This document shows positions 55,531 through 64,000 of a stretch of 64,000 nt of DNA, one piece after another; within the stretch, counting starts at the first letter, position 1; every line of letters begins with the position of its first letter. A program made the position numbers and the translations under genes. The notes below the pieces were generated by a model. It ran no database searches and was not told the origin of the DNA. It was given only the letters and a program-made list of their open reading frames with translations. The DNA comes from Melaminivora jejuensis (GTDB lineage Bacteria > Pseudomonadota > Gammaproteobacteria > Burkholderiales > Burkholderiaceae_C): the NCBI RefSeq assembly GCF_017811175.1, contig NZ_JACWIJ010000002.1, positions 3,213,501-3,277,500 of the forward strand, read 5' to 3'.

Positions 55531-56814
55531 ATGAACGCGCTCAATATCGCTGAATACACCCATACCCTTGGTTTGCAGGCAAAAGCGGCCTCAGCCCTTA
55601 TGGCGCAAGCGCCAGCAGCTATCAAAAACAAAGCGTTGCTGGCCTTGGCCCGGCTGTTGCGCGCCAGTGGCGAGGCCCTGGCGGCGGCCAATGTGCAGGA
55701 TCTGGAGCGCGCCCGCGCCGCCGGTCTGGCCGAGCCGATGGTCGATCGCCTCAAGCTCACGCCCAGGGTCATCGAGACCTGCGCCCAGGGCTGCGAGCAG
55801 CTGGCCGCTATGCCCGACATCATTGGCGAGGTGCAGGGCATGATGCAGCAGCCCAGCGGCATCCGCGTGGGCCGGATGCGCGTGCCCATCGGCGTGTTCG
55901 GCATGATCTACGAGAGCCGGCCCAATGTGACCATCGAGGCGGCCAGTCTGTCCATCAAGAGCGGCAATGCGGCGATTTTGCGCGGCGGCTCGGAGGCGAT
56001 TGATTCCAACCGCGCGCTGGCGGCGCTGGTCACCCAGGCGCTGGCCGAGGCCGGCCTGCCCGAGCACGCGGTGCAGCTGGTGGCGACGACCGACCGCGCC
56101 GCCGTCGGCCAGCTGATCGCCATGCCCGAGTATGTGGACGTGATCATCCCGCGCGGCGGCAAGGGCCTGATCGAGCGCATCAGCGCGGAGGCCAAGGTGC
56201 CGGTCATCAAGCACCTGGACGGCAACTGCCATACCTATGTCGATGACCCCTGCGACCTCGACATGGCGGTGCAGGTGGCCGACAACGCCAAGACCAGCAA
56301 GTACAGCCCCTGCAATGCCACCGAGAGCCTGCTGGTGGCGCGCGGCGTGGCGGGGGATTTTTTGCCCAGGATCGGCGCCGTCTATGCCGCCAAGGGCGTG
56401 CAGATGCGCGCTTGCCCCGAGGCGCTGGCCATCCTGCGCGCCAGCGTGCCGGGCGCCGATCTGGCCGAGGCCAGCGAGCACGATTGGAGCGAGGAATACC
56501 TGGCGCCCATCATCAGCGTCAAGGTGGTGGCGGGGCTGGATGAGGCCATTGCCCACATCAACCGCTTCGGCAGCCACCACACGGATGCCATCCTGACGCG
56601 CGACCATATGCACGCTCAGCGCTTTCTGCGCGATGTGGATTCGGCCAGTTGCATGGTGAATGCCAGCACGCGCTTTGCCGATGGCTTCGAGTACGGCCTG
56701 GGCGCGGAGATCGGCATCAGCACGGACAAGTTCCACGCCCGCGGGCCGGTGGGCATCGAGGGGCTGACCTCGCTCAAATGGGTGGTGCTGGGCGAGGGCG
56801 ACGTGCGCCTGTGA
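55531..56814 (+). CDS. proA: Gamma-glutamyl phosphate reductase
   Basis: Second step of proline synthesis. 427 residues, aldehyde-dehydrogenase fold. Catalytic Cys in [13 protein letters not shown] (residue about 260); [17 protein letters not shown] and [18 protein letters not shown] are typical. Residues about 13-34 are encoded by a copy of the dispersed repeat. ATG 55531 is the family start. Confidence 0.96.
   Translation: MNALNIAEYTHTLGLQAKAASALMAQAPAAIKNKALLALARLLRASGEALAAANVQDLERARAAGLAEPMVDRLKLTPRVIETCAQGCEQLAAMPDIIGEVQGMMQQPSGIRVGRMRVPIGVFGMIYESRPNVTIEAASLSIKSGNAAILRGGSEAIDSNRALAALVTQALAEAGLPEHAVQLVATTDRAAVGQLIAMPEYVDVIIPRGGKGLIERISAEAKVPVIKHLDGNCHTYVDDPCDLDMAVQVADNAKTSKYSPCNATESLLVARGVAGDFLPRIGAVYAAKGVQMRACPEALAILRASVPGADLAEASEHDWSEEYLAPIISVKVVAGLDEAIAHINRFGSHHTDAILTRDHMHAQRFLRDVDSASCMVNASTRFADGFEYGLGAEIGISTDKFHARGPVGIEGLTSLKWVVLGEGDVRL
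55567..55637 (-). repeat. Dispersed comamonad repeat, coding copy (proA N-terminus)
   Basis: CAAAAGCGGCCTCAGCCCTT then GGCGCAAGCGCCAGCAGCTA. Encodes [20 protein letters not shown] of ProA, in reverse orientation. Confidence 0.7.
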
Positions 56815-56829
56815 GGCGCCCGCAAGCCT

Positions 56830-58322
56830 ATGCCGCAGGCCTTGAAAATCATCATCCTGGGCGCGGGCCGGGTCGGCCAGAGCGTGGCCGAGAGCCTGGT
56901 GTCGGAGAAGAACGACATCACCGTGATCGACACCGATGCGCGCCGCCTGCGCGAGCTGCAGGAGCGCCATGACCTGCGCGGGTGGTCGGCAATGGCATCG
57001 ACCCGGCGGTGTTGCTGGATGCGGGGGCGCGCGACACGGATTTGCTGATTGCCTGCGCCGCGCAGGATGAGACCAATCTGGTGTGCTGCAAGGTGGCGCA
57101 ACTGGTGTTCAACATCCCGACGCGCATCGCGCGCGTGCGCTCGTCGGGGTTTGCCTTTGCCGGCGACGATGCGCTGCTGGGCAAGGAGGGCTTTGGCGTC
57201 GATCGCATCATCTGCCCGGAAGAATCGCTCACGCGCTACATCGGCAAGCTGGTGCAGTACCCCGAGGCGCTGCAGGTGCGCGAGTTTGCCGGCGGGCGGG
57301 CCTGCCTGGTGTCGGTGCGCGCGCGCGCCGGCGCGCCCCTGACCGGGATGCAGATTGCCACCATGCGCGAGCGGGCGCCGGATGTGGCGATGCGCATCGT
57401 GGCCATCTACCGGCGCTTTGCCGATGAGCCCGATCGCTTCTTGCCCTGCGATGGCGCAACGCGCGTGGAGCCGATGGATGAGGTCTTCGTGCTGGCTGGG
57501 CGCGAGCGGGTGGCGCAGATCCTGTCGGCGCTGCATTGCCGCAATGGCCAGCCGACGCGGCCGGTGCGCCGCGTCATGATCGCCGGCGGCGGGCGCGTGG
57601 GCCTGCGCCTGGCGCGCCAGCTGGCGCACGAGCAGCGCTTTCACATCAAGGTGCTGGAAGAAGATGCCGAGCGCTGCATGGTGCTGGCCTCGGAGCTGCC
57701 GCCCGAGGTACTGGTGCTGCAGGGCGATGCCACGGACGAGGATTTGCTGGGCGGCGAGGGCATCGAGGAGGTCGATCTGTTCCTGGCCCTGACCGATGAC
57801 GACGAGGACAACATCATGGCCTGCCTGCTGGCCAAGAAGATGGGCGCGCGCCGGGTGCTGGCGCTGATCAACCGGCGCAGCTACGCCGACCTGATGCACG
57901 GCACGCAGATCGACATTGCCCTGTCGCCGGCGCAGGCCATGCTGGGCGAGTTGCTGGCCTTTGTGCGCCGGGGCGATGTGCAGGCCGTACACAGCCTGCG
58001 CCGGGGCGTGGCCGAGGCGCTGGAGATCGTGGCGCGGGGCGATCGCAAGACCTCGCGCGTGGTGGGCCGGCGCGTGGAGGAGATCCGCCTACCGGCGGAA
58101 GTCCACATGGGCCTGATCGTGCGCGGCCTGCCCGATCCGCTGGCACCGGCGGCGACGGCGCCCGGGGCGGTGGATGCGCCACCGGCGGGGGAGCCGCAGG
58201 TCATCATCCCGCGCAGCAGCACGGTGATCGAGAGCAACGACCATGTGGTGTTTTTCCTGCCGCACAAGCGCCTGGTGCGCGATGTCGAGCGGCTGTTTCG
58301 CGTCAGCGCGACGTTTTTCTGA
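56830..58322 (+). CDS. trkA: Trk potassium uptake regulatory protein TrkA, frameshifted
   Basis: Two RCK-type NAD(H)-binding halves: [17 protein letters not shown] at the start and [17 protein letters not shown] in the middle. The first 50 residues (to HDLRG) and the rest ([15 protein letters not shown] onward) are in different frames. One G missing from CGCGGGTGG near 56980-56982 explains it. With the base restored the protein has about 497 residues. Gates TrkH. The C-terminal ~60 residues are longer than in E. coli TrkA. Confidence 0.88.
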
Positions 58323-58369
58323 CGCCCTGGGCGTTGGGCTTCTTCCCGCTTCTTTTTTCTTTTCCCTAC

Positions 58370-59835
58370 ATGTCCGACCTGCTGCCCGTCCTGCGCGTGC
58401 TCGGCGCCCTGCTGGGCATGTTCGCGCTGTCGCTGGGCGTGCCGCTGGCGGCCTCGCTGTGGGCCGGCGAGCGCCTGTGGCACGAGTACGCGCTGGCCAT
58501 CAGCGTGACGCTGGGCTTTGCCGCGCTGCTGTGGTGGGGCCTGCGTGAGCACCGGCGCGAGTTGCTGCCGCGCCACGGCGTGCTGCTGGTGTCGCTGGTG
58601 TGGCTGGTCACGCCGTTTTTTGCCGCGCTGCCGCTGCTGCTGGTCATGCACGAGATCGACCGGCCCATGTCCTTCACCCATGCGTATTTCGAGGCGGTGT
58701 CGGGGCTGACGACCACCGGCTCGACGGTGCTGGCGCAGCTCGATGCGCTGCCGCTGTCGGTGAACATGTGGCGCACCTTCATGCAGTGGGTCGGCGGCAT
58801 GGGCATCCTGATCCTGGCGGTGGCCATCTTGCCGGTGCTGGGCGTGGGCGGCAGCCAGTTGTTCAAGGCCGAGGCGGCCGGGCCGGTCAAGGACACCAAG
58901 CTGACGCCGCGCATGACCGAGACGGCCAAGGGCCTGTGGGGCGTGTACGTGCTGTTTTCGCTGGCCTGCGCGCTGGCCTACTGGCTGGGCGGCATGACGC
59001 CGCCGGACGCCATCATGCACATGTTCGCCACCGTGAGCCTGGGCGGGCTGTCGCCGCATGACGCGAGTTTTGGCTACTTCGCCTCGCCGCTGCTGGAAGC
59101 CATCTGCCTGGTCTTCATGCTGGCGGCGAGCTGCAATTTCGCGCTGTATTTCGTGGCCATCCGCAAGGGGCACTGGGGGGCTTTTGGTGCGACGAGGAGG
59201 TGCGTGCGACCTTGACCGCGCTGATCGGCGGCGGCCTGCTGGTGGCGCTGCTGCTGTGGCTCAAGGGCATGTACGAGCCGCTGCAGGCGCTGCGCCTGGG
59301 GCTGTTCCATGTGGTGTCGGTGGCGACGACGACGGGCTATGCGACGACCGACTACCTGGCCTGGCCGGTGTTTGCGCCGGTCTTCATGCTGTTGCTGTCG
59401 GGCGTGGCGACCAGCGCCGGCTCCACGGGCGGGGGCATCAAGATGGTGCGGATGCTGATCTTGCTCAAGCAGGCGCGGCGCGAGATGACGCGCACCGTAC
59501 ACCCGCGCGCCGTGCAGCCGCTGCGCCTGGGCACGCGCGTGGTGGAGAGCCGCATGGTGTTTTCCGTGCTGGCTTTCATGCTGATGTATGGCGCGACGGT
59601 GCTGACCCTGAGCATGGTGCTGCTGCTGACCGACCTGGACATGGTGACGGCGTTTTCCGCCGTGTTGGCCAGCGTCCATTGCACCGGCCCGGGCCTGGGC
59701 CTGCTGGGGCCGGCGTCCAACTACGCGGTGCTGACGGATTTCCAGTTGTGGGTCTGCACGCTGGGGATGCTGCTGGGGCGGCTGGAGATCCTGAGCTTTA
59801 TGGCGCTGCTGACGCCGGCGTTCTGGCGGCGCTGA
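58370..59835 (+). CDS. trkH: Trk potassium transporter, membrane subunit TrkH, frameshifted
   Basis: Repeated membrane-pore-membrane units with selectivity filters: EAVSGLTTTGSTVL, MFATVSLGGLSPHDASFG, VSVATTTGYATTDY and VLASVHCTGPGLG. The first part ends AIRKGHWGAF and the second continues WCDEEVRATLTALIGG in another frame. One base missing near 59175-59186 (a T or G run) restores about 488 residues. Start MSDLLPVL at 58370. Follows trkA by 47 bases. Confidence 0.88.
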
Positions 59836-59899
59836 GGCGGCCTGTGCGCCAGGCAGGCGCGAGGGAAAAATGCGTACAGGCAGGACGCAGGCCCATCCC

Positions 59900-59905
59900 T
59901 ACAAT
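59900..59905 (+). promoter_or_regulatory. Candidate -10 box of gshA
   Basis: TACAAT about 35 bases before the gshA ATG, in the 105-base gap after trkH. No strong -35. Confidence 0.4.
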
Positions 59906-59940
59906 GGCCCGTTTCGCTTGACGCAACAGCAGGGCTTTGA

Positions 59941-61236
59941 ATGGTTCCGCATCTCATCACCGCGCTCGCCGGCCCGATCAACGAGCTGGAGCAGCGCATC
60001 CTGGACTCCATGCCAGCTATTGAGCGCTGGTTCCGCCTGGAGTGGATGGAGCACACGCCGCCGTTCTACGCTTCGGTGGACATCCGCAATGCCGGCTTCA
60101 AGCTGGCGCCGGTGGATACCAATCTGTTCCCCGCGGGCTGGAACCACCTGACGGACGACATGCTGCCGCTGGCGGTGCAGGCGACCATGGCGGCCATCGA
60201 GAAGATCTGCCCGGAGGCGCGCAATCTGCTGATCGTGCCGGAGAACCACTCGCGCGGCACTTCCTACCTGGCCAACATCGCGCAGCTGGTGCGCATCTTC
60301 AACATGGCCGGGCTGCATGTGCGCGTGGGCTCCATCGACCCGGACGTGAAGAAGGCCACCACCATTGCCCTGCCGCATGGCGAGCAGGTGGTGCTGGAGC
60401 CGGCGCTGCGCACGCGCCACCGCCTGGGCCTGAAGTATTTCGACCCGTGCACCATCTTGCTCAACAACGACCTGTCCGCCGGGGCGCCGGGCATCCTGGA
60501 GGAGCTGTACGAGCAGTACCTGCTGCCGCCGCTGCACGCCGGCTGGAGCGTGCGCAGAAAGAGCCGCCACTTCCAGTGCTACGAGGAGGTGGCCAAGCGC
60601 TTCGGCAAGATGCTGGGCATAGACCCGTGGCTGATCAACCCGCTGTTCGCGCGCGTGCCGGGCGTGGATTTCCAGGCCGATGCCGGGCTGGAGGGCCTGC
60701 GTGGCGCCGTGGATGCCACGCTGACCCGCGTGCGGCGCAAGTACAAGGAGTACGGCATCAACGAAAAGCCCTTCGTGCTGGTCAAGGCCGACAACGGCAC
60801 CAGCGGCATGGGCATCATGACGGTGCGCGATGTGCGCGAGCTGGACAACCTCAGCCGCAAGGCGCGCACGGCGATGACGCAGCTCAAGGATGGCCTGGCC
60901 GTCCACGACGTCATCGTGCAGGAGGGCGTGCTGACGCAGGAGCGCGTGCATGAGGCGGTGGCCGAGCCGGTGGTCTATACCGTCGATCGCTATGTGGTCG
61001 GGGGCTTTTACCGGGTTCACGCCGAGCGCGGCACGGATGAGAACCTCAATGCTCCGGGGGCCAATTTCGTGCCGCTGGCTTTCGAGCACAGCACCCGGCT
61101 GCCCCAGCCCGGCGCCCGGCCCGGCGCCAGTGCGCCCAACCGCTTCTATATGTATGGCGTGATCGCCCGCCTGGCGACGGTGGCGGCCAGCTATGAGCTG
61201 GAGGCCACCGACCCCGAGGCCGAGGTGTACGACTGA
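59941..61236 (+). CDS. gshA: Glutamate-cysteine ligase, proteobacterial (ferrooxidans) type
   Basis: First step of glutathione synthesis. 431 residues, unlike E. coli GshA and matching the type first found in Acidithiobacillus (TIGR02049-like). Features: APVDTNLFPAGWNHL, VPENHSRGTSYLANIAQLV, VKADNGTSGMGIMTVRD. It sits between trkH and kup. Glutathione gates K+ efflux in proteobacteria, so the location may be meaningful, but this is only context. Confidence 0.9.
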   Translation: MVPHLITALAGPINELEQRILDSMPAIERWFRLEWMEHTPPFYASVDIRNAGFKLAPVDTNLFPAGWNHLTDDMLPLAVQATMAAIEKICPEARNLLIVPENHSRGTSYLANIAQLVRIFNMAGLHVRVGSIDPDVKKATTIALPHGEQVVLEPALRTRHRLGLKYFDPCTILLNNDLSAGAPGILEELYEQYLLPPLHAGWSVRRKSRHFQCYEEVAKRFGKMLGIDPWLINPLFARVPGVDFQADAGLEGLRGAVDATLTRVRRKYKEYGINEKPFVLVKADNGTSGMGIMTVRDVRELDNLSRKARTAMTQLKDGLAVHDVIVQEGVLTQERVHEAVAEPVVYTVDRYVVGGFYRVHAERGTDENLNAPGANFVPLAFEHSTRLPQPGARPGASAPNRFYMYGVIARLATVAASYELEATDPEAEVYD

Positions 61237-61269
61237 AGCATTCGCCCGCCAGGCGCCGAAAGGCTGCTC

Positions 61270-63141
61270 ATGCAAACCGGCAAATCCTCCCTGCCTGCAC
61301 TGACGCTGGGCGCCGTCGGCATCGTCTATGGCGACATCGGCACCAGCGTGCTGTACACGCTCAAGGAGGTGTTCGGCACCGGCCATGTGCCATTCACGCC
61401 GGCCAATGTCTATGGCGTGCTGTCCATCGTCTTCTGGACGTTGACGCTCATCGTCTCGGTCAAGTACGTGACGCTGGTGCTGCGCGCCGACAACGAGGGC
61501 GAGGGCGGCCTGGTGGCCATGCTGGCGCTGGCCTCGCAGTTGGTGAAGGACAAGGCGCCGGGGCTGCGCAAGTGGATGCTCCTGATCGGCATTTTCGGCA
61601 CCTGCCTGTTCTATGGCGATGGCGTCATCACGCCGGCCATCACGGTGCTGTCGGCGGTGGAGGGGCTGGATGTGGTCTCGCCGGCTTTGCGGCGCGCGGT
61701 CATCCCCCTGACGCTGGCGATTCTGTTCGTGCTGTTTGTGGTGCAGCGCCACGGCACGGCGGGCATAGGGCGTTTTTTCGGGCCGGTCATGGTGCTGTGG
61801 TTCATCTGCATCGCGGCGCTGGGGCTGTTCCACATCGCCGGGCAGCCGCAGATTCTGGCGGCGCTCGGCCCGCACCATGCGCTGGGCTTCATCTGGCGGC
61901 ACCCGGGCATCAGCTTCATCATCCTGGGCGCGGTGGTGCTGTGCGTGACCGGGGCCGAGGCACTGTATGCCGACATGGGGCACTTTGGCCGCCAGCCGAT
62001 CCGCATTGCCTGGTTTTCCGTGGTCATGCCGGCGCTGACGCTGAACTATTTCGGCCAGGGCGCACTGCTGCTGGCCAATCCCGAGGCGGTGAAGAATCCG
62101 TTTTTCATGCTGGCGCCCGAGTGGCTGATGCTGCCGCTGGTCGGCCTGGCCACGGTGGCGGCGGTGATTGCCTCGCAGGCGTTGATCTCGGGCGCCTTCA
62201 GCGTGACGCGCCAGGTCATCCAGCTGGGCTATCTGCCGCGCCTGAAGGTCTGCCACACCAGCACGCGCGACACCGGGCAGATTTATCTGCCCTTCGTGAA
62301 CTGGGCGCTGTTTGCCATGATCGTGCTGGCGGTGGTGCTGTTTCGCTCGTCGTCCAACCTGGCGGCGGCCTACGGCATTGCGGTGACGCTGGATATGACC
62401 ATCACCACGGTGCTCACCTTCTTCGTCGTGCGCTATGGCTGGAACTATCCGCTGGGACTGGTGCTGGCGGCCACGGCGTTCTTCCTGGCCATTGACCTGG
62501 CGTTCTTCGGCTCCAATCTGCTCAAGCTGCTCGACGGCGGCTGGTTCCCCATCCTGATCGGCGGCGCAGTGTTCGTGCTGATGACGACCTGGAAGGACGG
62601 GCGCGAGCTGCTGACGCAAACCCTGCGCCAGGATTCGGTCGATCTGAAGTCTTTCCTGGAGGCGGTCTTCATCAGTCCGCCGGCGCGCGTGGCCGGGACG
62701 GCAGTCTTCCTGACCGCGCAGCCGGGCATGGTGCCCAATGCGTTGATGCACAACCTCAAGCACAACAAGGTGCTGCACGAGCGCAACCTGTTCGTCACCG
62801 TACACAACCACGAGGTGCCGTGGATCGGCATGGAGCGGCGCCTGGAGGCTCGGCCGCTGGGGCGCAACTGCTGGCAGGTCATGGTGCATTACGGTTTCAA
62901 GAACGGGCCGGATCTGCCTCGGGCGCTGGCGCTGCTGCAGGGGCATGGCGTGGCGCTGGAGCCGATGGCGACCAGCTACTTCCTGTCGCGCGACATCGTC
63001 ACGCCGACGCTGGGTTCGGGCCTGGCGCCTTGGCGCGAAAAACTCTTTGCCCACATGCACCACAGCGCCACGGCGGCAGCGGAGTTCCTGAACCTGCCCA
63101 GCAATGCGGTGGTGGAGCTTGGTTCGGTGGTGGAGATCTGA
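61270..63141 (+). CDS. kup: Low-affinity potassium transporter Kup
   Basis: 623 residues with about 12 membrane helices. N-terminal [20 protein letters not shown] is the KUP signature. [20 protein letters not shown] and [13 protein letters not shown] are conserved. A C-terminal cytoplasmic tail follows. H+/K+ symport. With trkA and trkH it makes a potassium-uptake region. Confidence 0.96.
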   Translation: MQTGKSSLPALTLGAVGIVYGDIGTSVLYTLKEVFGTGHVPFTPANVYGVLSIVFWTLTLIVSVKYVTLVLRADNEGEGGLVAMLALASQLVKDKAPGLRKWMLLIGIFGTCLFYGDGVITPAITVLSAVEGLDVVSPALRRAVIPLTLAILFVLFVVQRHGTAGIGRFFGPVMVLWFICIAALGLFHIAGQPQILAALGPHHALGFIWRHPGISFIILGAVVLCVTGAEALYADMGHFGRQPIRIAWFSVVMPALTLNYFGQGALLLANPEAVKNPFFMLAPEWLMLPLVGLATVAAVIASQALISGAFSVTRQVIQLGYLPRLKVCHTSTRDTGQIYLPFVNWALFAMIVLAVVLFRSSSNLAAAYGIAVTLDMTITTVLTFFVVRYGWNYPLGLVLAATAFFLAIDLAFFGSNLLKLLDGGWFPILIGGAVFVLMTTWKDGRELLTQTLRQDSVDLKSFLEAVFISPPARVAGTAVFLTAQPGMVPNALMHNLKHNKVLHERNLFVTVHNHEVPWIGMERRLEARPLGRNCWQVMVHYGFKNGPDLPRALALLQGHGVALEPMATSYFLSRDIVTPTLGSGLAPWREKLFAHMHHSATAAAEFLNLPSNAVVELGSVVEI

Positions 63142-63149
63142 GGGTTTGT

Positions 63150-63212
63150 GGATTTCAAGCGTTTTTGGCCTCAAAGCCTTGTCCAGCAAGCGCTGCCAGC
63201 TATCAATAACGA
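63150..63212 (-). repeat. Dispersed comamonad repeat, intergenic copy
   Basis: TTTTTGGCCTCAAAGCCTTG then AGCAAGCGCTGCCAGCTATC. Lies between kup and benE. Confidence 0.8.
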
Positions 63213-63261
63213 AGTTCTGGCGGTCAGCATGGTTGCGCCGCTGGTGCCACAATCGCCCGCC

Positions 63262-64000
63262 ATGCGCTTCTTCCGAGACTTGAGCCTGTCTGCCGCCACG
63301 GCGGGCTTCGTTGCCGTGCTGGTGGGTTTCACCAGTTCCGTGGCGCTGGTGTTTCAGGCGGCGCAGGCCTTCGGCGCGACGCCGGCGCAGATCACCTCGT
63401 GGATGTGGGCGCTGGGGCTGGGCATGGGGCTGTGCTCGCTGGTGCCCTCGCTCATCCTGCGCCAGCCGGTCATGGTGGCCTGGTCCACGCCGGGCGCTGC
63501 GGTGCTGGCAGCGGCAGCGGCGGGCGGCGCTTTTGGCATGGCCGAGGCGGTGGGTGCCTTCATCGCCTGCGCGCTCTTGATCGTGCTGTCGGGGGCGACG
63601 GGCTGGTTCGAACGCATCATGAACCGCATCCCGATGGAGATTGCCTCGGCGCTGCTGGCCGGCGTGCTGGCACGTTTTGGGATGCAGGCGTTTTCTGCGC
63701 TGCAGACGGCGCTGGGGCTGGTGCTGGCCATGCTGGGCACATATTTGCTGGCGCGCCGGCTGCTGCCGCGCTATGCGGTGGTGCTGACGCTGGCGGCTGG
63801 CGTCGCCTGGGCGGCGGTCGGCGGGCAGATGCAGTGGTCGGCCGTGCGGCTGGAGCTGGCGCAGCCGGTGTTCACCATGCCGGTGTTCACCTTCCCGGCC
63901 TTCATGAGTCTGGCCTTGCCTTTGTTCATCGTGACCATGGCCTCGCAGAACCTGCCGGGCGTGGCCGTCATGCGGGCCACGGGCTACCGGCTCCCGGTCT
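63262..64000 (+). CDS. benE: BenE family benzoate/H+ symporter, N-terminal part
   Basis: Open from ATG 63262 to the window end with no stop, 246 residues visible. Hydrophobic throughout (DLSLSAATAGFVAVLVGFTS, then LGLGMGLCSLVPSLILRQPV). MVAWSTPGAAVL, PMEIASALLAGVLARFGMQA and PLFIVTMASQNLPGVAVMRA are BenE blocks. The likely role is uptake of benzoate or a similar aromatic acid. CCACAATC lies just before the start. No catabolic genes are in view. Confidence 0.9.
   Translation, partial: MRFFRDLSLSAATAGFVAVLVGFTSSVALVFQAAQAFGATPAQITSWMWALGLGMGLCSLVPSLILRQPVMVAWSTPGAAVLAAAAAGGAFGMAEAVGAFIACALLIVLSGATGWFERIMNRIPMEIASALLAGVLARFGMQAFSALQTALGLVLAMLGTYLLARRLLPRYAVVLTLAAGVAWAAVGGQMQWSAVRLELAQPVFTMPVFTFPAFMSLALPLFIVTMASQNLPGVAVMRATGYRLPV

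Noticed and set aside
59899-63252. Open frame of about 1100 codons antisense to gshA and kup
   Set aside because: Shadow of two clear genes in GC-rich DNA; no domain similarity.

Overview
The window is about 64 kb of GC-rich bacterial chromosome. Its gene content and order point to Betaproteobacteria, Burkholderiales, family Comamonadaceae (Acidovorax / Alicycliphilus / Melaminivora-like): ptsN-hprK, fur/bamE-dapB-exbBD, leuS-lptE-holA-proA, purEK-tsaC and tsaB-rimI-udg. A dispersed repeat with the core AGCTGTCAGCGCTTGCC, which I associate with comamonads from general knowledge, occurs about 15 times. Most genes are housekeeping; accessory DNA lies mainly at 14-22 kb and 52-55.5 kb.

Layout. 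0-6.2 kb: RND efflux operon (outer-membrane factor end, membrane fusion protein, permease) overlapping a degenerate HD-GYP gene. 6.6-13.5 kb: purB, yaeQ, two small Cys-rich proteins, a Mn2+ riboswitch with its TerC/YjbE gene, small hypotheticals, a YvlD-type membrane protein, a BepA-like protease. 13.6-16.9 kb: moaC, hicAB, tRNA-Arg(TCT), a Uma2 protein, an AhpD-like protein and a decayed Rpn nuclease gene. 17.1-19.3 kb: two type IV pilin genes, each behind a sigma-54-type promoter, with a TfpX/TfpZ accessory gene between them. 19.7-21.1 kb: a tnpB-only IS200/IS605-type element that split a DUF1778 antitoxin gene. 21.2-30.2 kb: FHA and PP2C proteins, sucCD, argC, an MFS transporter, ssb and a duplicated-module lipoprotein. 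30.3-38 kb: tsaB-rimI-udg-corA, dacB, a GDSL lipoprotein, an OmpW-like protein and a GDSL paralogue that has lost its catalytic residues. 38-45 kb: purE-purK-tsaC, cnoX-like thioredoxin, purC, hpf, ptsN, hprK. 45-53.5 kb: fur, bamE, dapB, exbBD, hemerythrin, leuS, lptE, holA. 53.6-55.5 kb: an MmeI-like pseudogene and two small paralogues. 55.5-64 kb: proA, trkA, trkH, gshA, kup and the start of benE.

Themes. Purine synthesis (purB, purE, purK, purC), t6A tRNA modification (tsaB, tsaC), envelope assembly (bepA, bamE, lptE, dacB) and potassium uptake (trkA, trkH, kup) recur. The dispersed repeat lies inside at least six protein genes and there supplies coding sequence, including the BepA signal peptide. 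Four genes expected to be intact (purK, dapB, trkA, trkH) each carry a one-base loss in a short homopolymer; this pattern looks more like sequence error than biology. The most system-like novelty is the TnpB element with an inferable target motif (TTGAC) and guide, followed by the paired sigma-54 pilins and the GDSL pseudoenzyme. I found no CRISPR array, rRNA or intact prophage.
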